Notes: a model not told the origin generated them from the sequence alone. A stretch of DNA of 64,000 nucleotides from Pseudomonas vanderleydeniana (GCF_014268755.2 NZ_CP077093.1:4390001-4454000), one strand, 5' to 3'; positions 53,001 through 61,541 are shown, counted from the first letter of the stretch. A program made the numbers and translations.

Positions 53001-53223
53001 GCTGATGACGTCCCTGGCCTTCATCCTCGGCGTGCTGCCGTTGGCCCTGAGCAGCGGTGCCGGTTCGGCCGGACGCCAGGCAATCGGCACCGGCGTGCTC
53101 GGTGGCATGCTCGCCGCCACGCTGCTCGGCCTGTTCTTCATCCCCTTGTTCTACGTGCTGGTGCAACGCCTGGTCGCGCGCCGCGCTGTCGCCCACCCGG
53201 CCACCGCCGAAGGAGAAATCTGA
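50089..53223 (+). CDS. HAE1-type RND multidrug pump (AcrB/MexB/TtgB type)
   Basis: This 1044-residue inner-membrane drug:proton antiporter has the HAE1 start MARFFIDRPIFAWVIAILVML and porter domains. The proton-relay helix LAIGLLVDDAIVVVENVERI and SVFVPMAFFGGSTGVIYRQF also match. The C-terminal half ends at GMLAATLLGLFFIPLFYVLV. Start and stop fit tightly between the other two genes (11-base gap before, one-base overlap after), so adaptor, pump and channel form one operon. Broad amphiphile substrates are typical. Confidence 0.94.
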   Translation: MARFFIDRPIFAWVIAILVMLGGVLAIYQLPLSQYPNIAPPQISLNATYTGASAKTMEDSVTQVIEQQMTGLDGLTYMSSSSSSAGSANITLTFAAGTDINTAQMLVQTKLEQAKARLPETVQQQGIEVRNSASDFLIIVSLISDNPKVSASDISDFISSTLYDQISRVSGVGEVTTLGSSYAMRIWLDPDKLKQYSLIPSDVSSALTAQNVDTSAGQLGALPARAGQQLNATISARSKLQTAAQFRDLVLKYASNGAVVTLADVARVELGSESYDVIAEHNGRPTGGMAVSLASGANALEVSQAVQAKLAELEKFFPSRLQLHTEVAYNTAPFVKISIEEVVKTLFEAIALVVLIMYLFLQNLRATLIPAIAVPVVLLGTFGVLQLMGYSINTLTLFGMVLAIGLLVDDAIVVVENVERIIAEQGLSPREATRQSMREISGALIGIAVVLSAVFVPMAFFGGSTGVIYRQFSVTMVAAMALSVLVALTLTPALCATLLKPHDHTDEERRGFFGWFNRTFDRGSRTYQRSVGSVLTRPLRALLVYALVLGGVMLMFQKLPTAFLPEEDQGMLMMQVTLPVGGTDEQLQAVTRQVQDYMLKQPEVDSILTVRGLGNGGHAQNAGRGFVKLKDWSERRGEQHSASAIAQRANQALSKILDANVFVIAPPAVQGLGQSSGFDIQLQDLAGLGHAQLLKARDQFLQLAAQDPRLAVVRAQGLEDTPQLNVDIDDRKAGAMGVSASDINTTLSVAMGGSYVNDFLDAGRLKKVYLQGAADQRMQAEDIGHWYVRNSSSSMVPLSAFTSTRWSSASPLLERYNGFGSYELVGSPAPGVSSGDAMAAVEAIMTKLPEGIGYAWTGQSYQERLAGNQAPLLYAISILFVFLCLAALYESWSVPFAVMLVVPLGILGALLLTGVRGLSNDVYFQVGLLTTVGLAAKNAILIVEFAKEGYERGQDLLGATLEAVRIRLRPVLMTSLAFILGVLPLALSSGAGSAGRQAIGTGVLGGMLAATLLGLFFIPLFYVLVQRLVARRAVAHPATAEGEI

Positions 53224-54602
53224 TGCGTTTCGCCCCTCTCCCCCTGCTGCTGGCGATGGTGCTGGGTGGCTGCGTGAACCTCGCTCCGGACTACCAGCGC
53301 CCCGCGGCGCCGGTGGCCGAGCAGTGGTCCACCGCCACCCCGGCCGGCCAGGTCAACGCCGATATCGCCTGGCGCGAACTGTTCATCGACAGCCGCCTGC
53401 GCGACACGGTGGCCCGCGCCCTGGCCAACAACCGCGACCTGCGGGTGGCTGCGCTGAACGTCGAGTACCAGCAGGCGCAGTACCGCATCCAGCGGGCGGC
53501 GCTGCTGCCGGCGGTTTCCGCCACGGCCAGTGGCACACGCCAACGCGCGCTGTCCGACAGCACCACCACGACCAGCAGCCAGTACAGCGTCGGCCTGGGT
53601 GTGAGCAGCTACGAGCTGGACCTGTTCGGCCGTCTGGGCAACCTCAAGGACGCCGCGCTGGAGGACTACCTGTCCCTGGAGCAGACCCGTCGCAGTACGC
53701 AGATCAGCCTGGTGGCGCAAGTCGCCAGCGCCTGGATGACCCTGGCCGCCGACCAGCAGTTGCTGACCCTGACCCGCAACACCTACGCCAGCCAGCAGAA
53801 GACCTACGCGCTGGTGCAGCAGAGCCATGGGCTGGGTGGCGAGTCCGGACTGAGCCTGGCCCAGTCGCTGAGCACTGTGGAGTCGGCCCGCGCCAACGTG
53901 GCGAACTACGAAAGCCAGGTCGAGCAGGACCGCAACGCCCTGGAGCTGCTGGTGGGTGAACGGCTGGACGACGCCCTGCTGCCCGGCGATGCTCCGCTCG
54001 ATGCCGCGCTGCTGGTCAACGTCCCATCCGGCCTGCCGTCGACCCTGTTGCAACGCCGTCCCGATGTGCTTGCCGCCGAGCACACGCTCAAGTCCGCGCA
54101 GGCTGACATCGGCGCCGCCCGTGCGGCGTTCTTCCCCAGCGTGACCCTGACCGCCAGCGGCGGCAGTACCAGCAGCGAGCTGTCCGGGTTGTTCAAATCC
54201 GGCAGTCGCGCCTGGAGCCTCGCCCCGTCGATCAACCTGCCGATCTTCAACGCCGGCAGCAATCGCGCCAGTCTCGATGCGGCGAAGATCACCCGAGACA
54301 TCGACGTGGCCAACTACGAGAAAACCCTGCAGACCGCGTTCAGCGAAGTCGCCAACGCCCTGTCCGTACGCAGCCACATCAACGAACGGCTGGACGCCCA
54401 GCGCAGCCTCACCCAGGCCACCGACAAGAGCTACAACCTCTCGCTGGCGCTGTACAAGCAGGGCTCCAAGAGCTTTCTCGACGTGCTCGATGCCCAGCGC
54501 TCGCTGTACTCGGCGCAGCAGACGCTGATCAGCCTGGAGCTGTCGGAGCAGGTCAACCGGGTGACCTTGTACAAGACATTGGGGGGTGGCTGGGAGGGTT
54601 GA
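53223..54602 (+). CDS. Outer-membrane efflux lipoprotein (OprM/TtgC type)
   Basis: The product is 459 residues, the outer-membrane duct for the same pump. Lipobox LGGC with Cys17 is followed by VNLAPDYQRPAAPV, the OprM start. Two OEP repeats are present, with LQRRPDVLAAEHTLKSAQADIGAARAAFFPSV as the second repeat signature region. The end YKTLGGGW is standard. It overlaps the pump by one base (TGATG). Confidence 0.93.
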   Translation: MRFAPLPLLLAMVLGGCVNLAPDYQRPAAPVAEQWSTATPAGQVNADIAWRELFIDSRLRDTVARALANNRDLRVAALNVEYQQAQYRIQRAALLPAVSATASGTRQRALSDSTTTTSSQYSVGLGVSSYELDLFGRLGNLKDAALEDYLSLEQTRRSTQISLVAQVASAWMTLAADQQLLTLTRNTYASQQKTYALVQQSHGLGGESGLSLAQSLSTVESARANVANYESQVEQDRNALELLVGERLDDALLPGDAPLDAALLVNVPSGLPSTLLQRRPDVLAAEHTLKSAQADIGAARAAFFPSVTLTASGGSTSSELSGLFKSGSRAWSLAPSINLPIFNAGSNRASLDAAKITRDIDVANYEKTLQTAFSEVANALSVRSHINERLDAQRSLTQATDKSYNLSLALYKQGSKSFLDVLDAQRSLYSAQQTLISLELSEQVNRVTLYKTLGGGWEG

Positions 54603-54650
54603 GCAGAACCGCTCGGGACGGCTGGGTCGTAGCGCAAGCATGAGGCGGTC

Positions 54651-54685
54651 GGCCGCCCTCCCGTTACAACGATGGGAGGGTGGCC
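54651..54685. terminator. Long hairpin between converging efflux and cytochrome genes
   Basis: A 12-bp stem GGCCGCCCTCCC/GGGAGGGTGGCC (one G-T) with loop 11 lies 49 bases past the efflux stop. Only a short GGCTTTC follows. It is the likely bidirectional terminator of the converging units. Confidence 0.55.
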
Positions 54686-54713
54686 GGCTTTCACTCAATA
54701 CAGCGTCACGAGG

Positions 54714-57206
54714 CTAAGGGGTAGCGCCTCTTTCCTTGACGCCCAGCGAATACTTCAGGGCCCGTTGCTGCTGGACGCGAACATCCGGCAGACCGACGGT
54801 TTCCGGATTCGAGAAGCCGGTGGGCGTGCCTTGGGGAAGGTTGTGAATGTTGATCGCATCGAACAGGAAGCTGAAACCCTGCTTCAGTGCGGACTGGGCT
54901 ACACCGTGACAGCCCATGCAGCCGCCCATGGTCAGGGTCTGGCTGCTGTGGTCATAGTCCGGCACCTTGATGTTGGCCACGTTGCGCATGTTGGTCAGAA
55001 TGTTGTCCGCCGGCACGGGGAAGATATTGGTCCCGCGAAACAGTTGTATCCCCGGCTGGCTGCTCTCGACCATGATGTTGGCCAGGTAGTAGTCCGGGTC
55101 GGTTTCGGTGCTCGACGGAATGGCCTGCACGCCCTTGAGCCGGTAATGCTTCCAGACCGAATTGCTGAACTGGCTGCTGGCGTCCATCAGCTGTTTGACC
55201 TGATCGTTCACGGCGGCGACTTCCACATGAGTGGTCTGCGGCTGTACCACCGTGATCGGCCCCGCCTGTCCCTTGGGAATGCCATTGCTGCCGGAGTAGA
55301 TCGGCGGATTGTGTTTCGAATCAGCCACATCACCCTTTGGCAAGGTCACCGAGTGGATGCCCCTGCCGTCCGAGAAGGTCGCCACCGGTGGCGAAGCATC
55401 ATTTGGCGGCGAGGCATAGGCGATCTTGTCGTAGTTGGCGATGTAGTAGAGCCCGGTTGGCGAATTGTCAGGCAGTTTCAGCGCATCCTCATGCTCGAAC
55501 GTGGCGAAGATGAGGGTCGGGTAGTTGGGCGTCTTGTGGATGATGTGCAAGGCGACCAAGGCATACGCTTCGTTGTACGCCACCGGCTTGCTGTCATCCC
55601 CGTGGTAGGTCACCACGGTCGCTGTGTGGTAGCGCGAACGCTGCGCCTGGGGAATGTCCGCCAACTTGCGCCAGGCCGCCTTCACCTCCACGGCCCCATC
55701 GGGTAGGACAATATGATCCGGGTAGCTCTTCAAGCCTTTCGCATACTCGTAGATCACCGGGTTGGCCTTGGCTTCGAACAGAATCTGGCTGTCGTTGGAA
55801 GGCGCATAGTCGTTCCCCTTCTTCGCCGCATTCGGCGGGTTGACCGGGAAAAAGATCGAGTTCTGTCCGATCTGGGTCGCCTCATCAAGGTTGTTGTAAT
55901 GGGCATAGCTGGCCCCGGGAGCCAACGGCGCACCATTGGGGAACTGGGTGTAGCTGTACTGCGGATTGGAACCGAACGGACGGGTCGGTCCACCGACCGG
56001 GCTCTTGCCTGCCGCCGGGAACAGTTCGGTGCGGTGGGCGAAGGTTTGCCAAAGCAGCGGGTTGGTCGTCTGGGAAGACTTGCCCGAGTCGGCGAAGCTG
56101 CCGCTCGGATTGCCGACGCCGCGGTTGGCAGGCAGCGGCGTGCTGGCGGTGTTGTTCAGGGCGATGAAGCTGCGCCAGGCGAAGGTGGCGTAGTCGGTAT
56201 GGCTGATACCGGTCGCCAGGTCCGAGGGCAGTTGTGGGTCGTTTCGGGTCAGCTCGTCGGCGGTAATGGCGTAGGCGACACCCAGCCCGGAGGGATAAGC
56301 CGACTTGCCGGAGAAGCTCTTGGAGAAATACGGATTCCAGTTCAACCCATCGTTTGAATAGAACGTGGTGGCACTGCTGCTGATGAATACCCGACCGTCA
56401 ATCATCGCGGCACTGTTGAGAAAGCCCTTGAGCCCTCCCTTGCCCGTAATCCCCTTGAGATCATGTCGCGCCCCCCACTGCCCCGAGCGATCGTAGGTAC
56501 GCGCAAAGGTGGCGCCATTTTCAAAGGCGTAGTAGGCCCACAACTGTCCGTTGTAGACCACAGGGACCATCGTCAGGATCGAATCGGCGGTTTCCTGGAA
56601 CGCCTGGCTTTCGCGACTCCAGGCGATCCCGTCGCTGGAGCTGACCGAGTAGACGGCCTTGCCCGAGTTCTCGCTGTACAGCACGAACAACTTGCCGTTG
56701 TACACCACAGGCTTGTTGGTGACGGCCGTGTGGCTCGTGCTGATCGGCTGGGGCGTGGACCAGACGGTTCCATCCTCGGAGTTGATGGTCTTCAGGCGCT
56801 GCTGGGCATCGGTGAAGGTCAGGACCAGCTTCTGGTTGAAGACGCTGACGGAGACATTGCCCAGCACACTGCCCACCTCGATGGGTTGCGCCCTGGACCA
56901 GTTGCGCCCATCTGGCGAACTGGAGAAGTACACATTTTTCTGGTCGTAGTTGTTCGACCAGAACATGTACACCTTGCCCTTGAACGAATTGACCGAGGGC
57001 ACAAAGTAGGCCGGCAGCGTAAATTTCACCGTACTCGAAAAGGAAGGCGTGCCACTGGTGGCATCGGGTTTGTCAAAAACATCGACGGCGATGCCGACAC
57101 CCTGTTGCGGTGTGGCCACAATGACACTTTCGGCATTCACCGAAAAGACCGTCAACAAACCGACCAGGCACACGACTGACCGGCCAAATGCCGCTTTGAA
57201 GTTCAT
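54714..57206 (-). CDS. Secreted beta-propeller/c-type-heme fusion protein
   Basis: The product is 830 residues with a signal peptide (MNFKAAFGRSVVCLVGLLTVFSVNA). Residues about 30-310 are sialidase-like repeats: VYFSSSPDGRNWS, KTINSEDGTVWS, YSVSSSDGIAWS, FYSNDGLNWN, each an Asp-box-like S-x-D-G-x-x-W blade. The rest resembles secreted cytochrome-like proteins containing FAWRSFIALN. A single heme-c motif CMGCH lies at 763-767. A possible distal ligand was not assigned. It is downstream of the nucleoside hydrolase on the same strand (108-base gap). A surface or periplasmic sugar/ligand-binding redox protein is likely; the partner is unknown. Confidence 0.75.
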   Translation of the reverse strand: MNFKAAFGRSVVCLVGLLTVFSVNAESVIVATPQQGVGIAVDVFDKPDATSGTPSFSSTVKFTLPAYFVPSVNSFKGKVYMFWSNNYDQKNVYFSSSPDGRNWSRAQPIEVGSVLGNVSVSVFNQKLVLTFTDAQQRLKTINSEDGTVWSTPQPISTSHTAVTNKPVVYNGKLFVLYSENSGKAVYSVSSSDGIAWSRESQAFQETADSILTMVPVVYNGQLWAYYAFENGATFARTYDRSGQWGARHDLKGITGKGGLKGFLNSAAMIDGRVFISSSATTFYSNDGLNWNPYFSKSFSGKSAYPSGLGVAYAITADELTRNDPQLPSDLATGISHTDYATFAWRSFIALNNTASTPLPANRGVGNPSGSFADSGKSSQTTNPLLWQTFAHRTELFPAAGKSPVGGPTRPFGSNPQYSYTQFPNGAPLAPGASYAHYNNLDEATQIGQNSIFFPVNPPNAAKKGNDYAPSNDSQILFEAKANPVIYEYAKGLKSYPDHIVLPDGAVEVKAAWRKLADIPQAQRSRYHTATVVTYHGDDSKPVAYNEAYALVALHIIHKTPNYPTLIFATFEHEDALKLPDNSPTGLYYIANYDKIAYASPPNDASPPVATFSDGRGIHSVTLPKGDVADSKHNPPIYSGSNGIPKGQAGPITVVQPQTTHVEVAAVNDQVKQLMDASSQFSNSVWKHYRLKGVQAIPSSTETDPDYYLANIMVESSQPGIQLFRGTNIFPVPADNILTNMRNVANIKVPDYDHSSQTLTMGGCMGCHGVAQSALKQGFSFLFDAINIHNLPQGTPTGFSNPETVGLPDVRVQQQRALKYSLGVKERGATP

Positions 57207-57314
57207 GGGTACACTCCTTTGAATCAGCCGTGACTTCAGGCCATGGGGAATGGCCTGGAGTCACCGCGTTTCCATCGTTTGCAAAGGGAGAGGGGTTCGC
57301 GCGCAACCGGACGG

Positions 57315-58367
57315 TCAGCGCGCGTTTTCGACCGTTGCCTCGGCCGATCTACCCGCCAGGGTGTTCAGATACAGCGCCAGGACAAACCCGCGGCCAGAGT
57401 CCAGGGCGACATCAACCGGCGCTCCGTTGGCGTCGTCGGGGATCAGTTGTCCGCTGGTGTCCTGTTCCTCATTCAGTTCCTGTTCCACCCGCAGGTGATA
57501 GCGCTTGAAGGTGATGAACCGGGGATCGGTGATGGCGACGGCCGCCAACGGGTCCCAGAAATACAGGTACTTGCCGATGCCGGGGGCGATGGTCGAGCTG
57601 CCTAGCACCTGGGTGAGGAACTGTGCGACCGGATCGTTGATCTGCGAGAGCTGGCGCACGAAATCCTGGGTGATGGGGATATCATTGGAGGCATTGAGCG
57701 CCACCAGTTGGACGGGAATCCCGCTGTCAAAGACCAGTTGGGTGCCCAGTGGGTCCAGGAAGATGTTCCATTCGGCCACCTCGTTGGTGTAGTACGGCGT
57801 ATCCCCCAGCGCGTCCTTGATGTTGCCGCCGGCCCCGGGCTTGACGTACTGGGGCAGCAGGTTGCCCCCCATCATGACGATCCGCTCGACCTTGTCGCGC
57901 AGCAATTTCTGCAAGGCAGCGTCGGTCCTGGCCTGCTGGAACAGGTGGCCCCAGGTCGTTCCGCCGCCGATCATCAATACTGTGAACTTGTGATTGGCGT
58001 GTTCCAGCGTTTCCCGAAGGAACTGGACTGCGCCGGTACGCGTGGGGTTCGAGTTTTTCCCGGGGAACGCGGCGTCGTAGTGTTGATCCGCTGCCTGGCG
58101 CGTCTCGAAGGCGAAGGTGTTGCTGTAGAGCAGTGGGCGCTGGAAGCCTGCCACGACCGGCGTCTGTTCGATGGTCTTGTCATTGAACAACGTGAGGAAG
58201 TTGCTCATGTTTTCCACGCCATGACTCAGGTGGACAGCGCCTACCCCCGTCACGGTGATGCCTTCCACTTTTACCGCGTGGTGCTTGAGCAAATACGAGA
58301 TGGCCATGTAATCGTCGAAATCGACATCGGTGTCCACGAGTACATGAATAAGGGATTGTGTAGACAT
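57315..58367 (-). CDS. Inosine/uridine-type nucleoside hydrolase
   Basis: The product is 350 residues. The N-terminal calcium-site signature is clear, DTDVDFDDYMAISYLL (the DxDxxxDD pattern). MIGGGTTWGHL, ERIVMMGGNLLP and a NIFLDPLG-type (Glu/Asn-rich) core, and a late YFWDPLAAVAI segment supply the family's other metal and base-binding loops. It would cleave ribonucleosides to base plus ribose, or a modified nucleoside. No signal peptide is seen, so it is probably cytosolic, unlike its secreted neighbours. It lies between the tiny peptides and the propeller gene. Confidence 0.85.
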   Translation of the reverse strand: MSTQSLIHVLVDTDVDFDDYMAISYLLKHHAVKVEGITVTGVGAVHLSHGVENMSNFLTLFNDKTIEQTPVVAGFQRPLLYSNTFAFETRQAADQHYDAAFPGKNSNPTRTGAVQFLRETLEHANHKFTVLMIGGGTTWGHLFQQARTDAALQKLLRDKVERIVMMGGNLLPQYVKPGAGGNIKDALGDTPYYTNEVAEWNIFLDPLGTQLVFDSGIPVQLVALNASNDIPITQDFVRQLSQINDPVAQFLTQVLGSSTIAPGIGKYLYFWDPLAAVAITDPRFITFKRYHLRVEQELNEEQDTSGQLIPDDANGAPVDVALDSGRGFVLALYLNTLAGRSAEATVENAR

Positions 58368-58473
58368 CGCCTCAGCCCTCCTGGCTAGTAGGCATTCACA
58401 TAGGGTTCCAACACAAAATGATACTGCCGCCCAAGCGTCCGGAGGGACTGTGTGACTGGGTCAGAGAATCCAA

Positions 58474-58499
58474 GGCGGACCCGCAACACCGGGTCCGCC
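58474..58499 (-). terminator. GC-rich hairpin after the tiny peptide genes
   Basis: A 10-bp perfect stem GGCGGACCCG/CGGGTCCGCC (loop 6) lies 13 bases past the second peptide stop. It has no T-tract on the minus strand. It may be a partial terminator lowering expression of the hydrolase relative to the peptides. Confidence 0.45.
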
Positions 58500-58511
58500 G
58501 TGCGATCTACC

Positions 58512-58649
58512 TCAAGGGCATTCGCAGGTCGATGGACCGAACACCGGCCCGCTGCACGGGTCTTTGGACGGACCGAACACCGGGCACGCGGCTTGGGCGG
58601 TAAGAGAGACGCCACAGAGCAGGAACACAGCCAACAGTACTTTCTTCAT
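58512..58649 (-). CDS. Tiny cysteine-rich secreted peptide B
   Basis: The product is 45 residues: signal peptide MKKVLLAVFLLCGVSLTAQA, then a mature peptide of about 25 residues with C-x3-GP-x2-DPC-x-GPV-x-GP-x2-CECP. Four cysteines and repeated Gly-Pro are shared with peptide A 62 bases upstream. An upstream Shine-Dalgarno (AAGGACG-like) precedes the ATG. Absence of leader-peptidase Gly-Gly and of modifying enzymes makes a bacteriocin less likely. Disulphide-bonded or metal/heme-binding roles are possible. No family was recognised. Confidence 0.6.
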   Translation of the reverse strand: MKKVLLAVFLLCGVSLTAQAACPVFGPSKDPCSGPVFGPSTCECP

Positions 58650-58711
58650 TTCCAACGTCCTTAATGGGTAATCGAACAATCCCTGTCCCTGGTCGAGGGT
58701 ACAGTCGGACA

Positions 58712-58855
58712 TCACGGGCACTCGCAGACGGTCGGGCCCAGCACCGGGCCAGCACAGGGATCGCCCCCCGGCCCGAGCACTGCGCAATCGGCCTGCGCCG
58801 TCAGCGAGAACATCCCAAGCAGCAGTAGCGAAACCGCCAGCATCTTGCTTTTCAT
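58712..58855 (-). CDS. Tiny cysteine-rich secreted peptide A
   Basis: The product is 47 residues: signal peptide MKSKMLAVSLLLLGMFSLTAQA then a mature peptide with the same pattern as peptide B (C-x3-GP-x2-DPC-x-GPV-x-GP-x2-CECP). Shared pattern and tandem order indicate duplication. GGAGGTCAG lies just before the start, an excellent ribosome site. It is the first gene of the apparent unit peptide A, peptide B, nucleoside hydrolase, propeller-heme protein. Confidence 0.6.
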   Translation of the reverse strand: MKSKMLAVSLLLLGMFSLTAQADCAVLGPGGDPCAGPVLGPTVCECP

Positions 58856-59408
58856 CTGACCTCCATTGTCTAAACAGCGATAACGATCCCTCTCCTTCTG
58901 CGCAAACAAGGACATTCGCCGCACAGGGACCCAACGCCCGTCAGGTGACGGCATACCGCCGAAATCGCCGACGAGTCGCCGGAGAGTAAAGATCAGCTCT
59001 GTCGAACGCGCCAGTGGGGCCGCGCAAGTCCGATTGCAGATGGATCGGACAATCCCCGTCAGCCGAAAGCCCGCTATTTTTTATTCAGGGCATGGCACTT
59101 TTCTGGAAGTCGCCTACACCTGTAGCAAGGAAGTACGGCAGGCGATCGACAGGAGTCGATAGGCAGTTCCCCCTCGCATTTTCTGCGCACAATCCGTCTC
59201 CCCCCTTTTTCGCATTTCCGGCAATCGCCGGGGATTGAACGCGTGTGTCCGGCGCTGCCGAGGAGGTGAACCACCCTAAACCCTGCTGACCCGTGAAGCC
59301 CGTCTCGACAGCCAAACCGAGACCCATACCAAGAAAAAAGGAAGCCCGGTACTTCGCGAGCACCTGCTCGACCAGTGCCCGGCGTATTCCCTATCAAGGA
59401 GATAATCG
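58856..59408. other. 553-base divergent intergenic region
   Basis: It separates the peptide unit from the heme protein. Reading both strands gives no convincing gene. A TGGCAC...TGGAA stretch near 59093 looks like a sigma-54 site but lacks GC at -12. A GC-rich stem (TCCGGCAATCGCCGGGGA) occurs near 59217. Confidence 0.5.
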
Positions 59409-60764
59409 ATGAACCAACACCAGGCAACACTCACAGCCTTGGCGGTGGCGGCCGCCTTGTTCAGCGTCGCGGCCCAGGCCGGTACCTACCCCGACTACGG
59501 CTATGCGCCACCGAAGGATTACACCGGCACCAAATTCGTCCTCAGCCAGAACTACCCTACCCAGCCGCCCACCGGCTCGCCGCCGGCGTTCTTCAAGAAG
59601 CTGCCGGCCAAGCCGGACAACAACTTCGAAACCTGGCGCACCTACATGAACGAGGCCAAGAACTATTGCCTGGAGGGCAACATCGAGGTCAACTGGGAGG
59701 GCCAGAACAACAAAGTTCGCCAGTGGTTCCACATGCCCTGGCAGCACTATGGCCCGCTGGGTCGTGAAGGCATCCATGGGTTGACCAAGGAAGCGCAGAT
59801 TCAGGCCAAGCAACTGGCACCGACGCAGACTGCCACCGGCCAGACCTACGCCGTGGGCATCTACAACGACATCGGCGCCTACACCATCGGCCAGGTCTGG
59901 AAAGACCCGCAGAACCCGGACCCGAGCCATACCTCGCAGCCCAACAGCTTCCCCAACGGGACGGTGGTGTGCAAGGCGCTGTTCGCCGACATCGACCGCA
60001 GCACCGTGCCGTTCCTCGCCAACCCGGTCCTGTGGCAGGCCTATATCACCGACACCTTCACGTCGACCAATCGTGTGGTCCGCGACGTCGCCCTGATCCA
60101 GATGGACATCGCCGTGCGCGACACGCGCATGAAAGACACCGGCTGGATCTTCGGCACCTTCCAGTACAACGGCGCCAAGACCGGCAAGGCAGGCTGGGAC
60201 AATCTGGTACCGGTGGGGATCATGTGGGGCAATGATCCGCAGCAGACGGGCGATGATTTCACCAACAAGCAGCCGACCGTCACCAAGATCAACACCGCGC
60301 TGAAGCAGACCGCCATCAACGCCAATACCCAGGAACTGCCACCGACCCACCTGGGCTGGAACGGGCGCCTCAATGGCCCGGTGGACAACCCGGTCAGTTC
60401 CTGCCAGAGCTGCCACATGACGGCCGAGTCACCGCAAGTGGCGCTCATGAACCCGACCTTCCAGAGTCAAGACAAGGTGCCACCGGTGGGTTCGCCTGAA
60501 TGGATGAAGTGGTTCCAGAACATCCAGGCCGGTCATCCGTTCACGCCGGGGACCCAGAGCACGGACTTCAGCCTGCAGCTGTCGAACGGGTTGGCGAACT
60601 TCTACGAGTGGAAGTGCGCCATGGGCGGGATCTACGCCAACGGCGGCAATGCCTGCACGAAAGCGGCCAGTCCGAAGCTGAAAATGCTCAAGTCCGGCAG
60701 CGCGCCTCAGTTGCCATTGCAGCGCGTGATTCGCGATCCAAGCCTGGAACAACTGCTCGAGTAA
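59409..60764 (+). CDS. Secreted single-heme c-type cytochrome-like protein
   Basis: The product is 451 residues. A signal peptide (MNQHQATLTALAVAAALFSVAAQA) is followed by a large unassigned domain including WFHMPWQHYGPLGREGIHGLT, a block seen in a family of putative cytochrome-like secreted proteins. CQSCH is at 332-336, the only heme-binding motif. Two more cysteines (WKCAMGG and GNACTK) may form a disulphide. AAGGAGA precedes the ATG. It is divergent from the peptide/propeller unit. Both large secreted proteins of the locus carry one C-terminal heme site, suggesting electron transfer between them. Confidence 0.75.
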   Translation: MNQHQATLTALAVAAALFSVAAQAGTYPDYGYAPPKDYTGTKFVLSQNYPTQPPTGSPPAFFKKLPAKPDNNFETWRTYMNEAKNYCLEGNIEVNWEGQNNKVRQWFHMPWQHYGPLGREGIHGLTKEAQIQAKQLAPTQTATGQTYAVGIYNDIGAYTIGQVWKDPQNPDPSHTSQPNSFPNGTVVCKALFADIDRSTVPFLANPVLWQAYITDTFTSTNRVVRDVALIQMDIAVRDTRMKDTGWIFGTFQYNGAKTGKAGWDNLVPVGIMWGNDPQQTGDDFTNKQPTVTKINTALKQTAINANTQELPPTHLGWNGRLNGPVDNPVSSCQSCHMTAESPQVALMNPTFQSQDKVPPVGSPEWMKWFQNIQAGHPFTPGTQSTDFSLQLSNGLANFYEWKCAMGGIYANGGNACTKAASPKLKMLKSGSAPQLPLQRVIRDPSLEQLLE

Positions 60765-60826
60765 CAAGCGTCCAGCTCTGGGCAGCGATTGCCTGGGGCT
60801 GGACTTGATTCAGATCGTTCGCCCGC

Positions 60827-60866
60827 GGCAGGCACTCACCGATGCAAGGGAGTGCCTGCCTCTTTA
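60827..60866 (+). terminator. Rho-independent terminator of the cytochrome-like gene
   Basis: An 11-bp perfect stem GGCAGGCACTC/GAGTGCCTGCC (loop 12) is followed by TCTTTAT. It overlaps the last codons of the opposing gene. Confidence 0.75.
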
Positions 60867-61538
60867 TCCGTTGCGCTGCAAGGCATCCAGTTCCTGCTGG
60901 GCGTGAGCAGCCTGCCAATAGGCATTGAGCAGTGCGGCGATCTCGTCGCAATCCAGCTTCCTGCCATGGCTCATCAGCCCCGCCGAATGAATGCGAATGT
61001 GCGGCTGGGGGCTTTTCAGCGCCATGGCCTGGTTGCCGAACAGTTGCCGTACGGCACGGTGGGTCGGCAATGGACTGCCCGGACGCAGCGTCAGCTTCTG
61101 CAGTGTCACCAGCCCCTCATCCTTGACGAAGATATCGACGACATCGGCCAGGGCGACCGGCGCGCTCAAGGTGTCGACGAACAGTTGGCTGCGGGTCAGG
61201 CGCATGAACGCGTGCTGGCCGGCGTGACGGTGCTGCCAGGTGACCAGCACGAACAGCAGTGCCAGGAACCCGCCACAGACCATCAGGCCGGTCTTGCCCT
61301 GATGAATGCCCATGGCCAGCATGCCCAGCGCAATCACCGTGAACAGCGGTCCCAGGAGCTTATAGCGAGTGGTGTTGGTGAACTCGGACTGTTCGGGCAC
61401 CTGCTCGATCACCTGCCTGAGTTCGGCCATCGTCCGTTCACGCTGAGCGGCACTGAAACGGTCGTATTCGCCGGCCAGGCTGGACAGCAGATCAGGTTGT
61501 TGCGGGCTGTTCATCGGGGTTTCGCTATCCGGGCTCAT
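60864..61538 (-). CDS. Membrane protein of unknown function
   Basis: The product is about 224 residues. Two transmembrane helices are predicted near 65-105 (LLGPLFTVIALGMLAMGIHQG and LMVCGGFLALLFVLVTW), with a long cytosolic tail (VDTLSAPVALADVVDIFVKDEG...). It lies four bases downstream of the secreted-protein gene, so the pair is probably one operon. The ATG at 61538 is used; a GTG immediately upstream is possible. No family was recognised. Confidence 0.6.
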   Translation of the reverse strand: MSPDSETPMNSPQQPDLLSSLAGEYDRFSAAQRERTMAELRQVIEQVPEQSEFTNTTRYKLLGPLFTVIALGMLAMGIHQGKTGLMVCGGFLALLFVLVTWQHRHAGQHAFMRLTRSQLFVDTLSAPVALADVVDIFVKDEGLVTLQKLTLRPGSPLPTHRAVRQLFGNQAMALKSPQPHIRIHSAGLMSHGRKLDCDEIAALLNAYWQAAHAQQELDALQRNG

Positions 61539-61541
61539 CAC

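Noticed and set aside
50176..53196. 1006-residue minus-strand frame
   Set aside because: It is antisense to the RND pump and His/Gln/Gly-rich in the way high-GC shadow frames are.
59085..59110. Sigma-54-like TGGCAC site before the cytochrome-like gene
   Set aside because: The -12 GC is missing at the required spacing.
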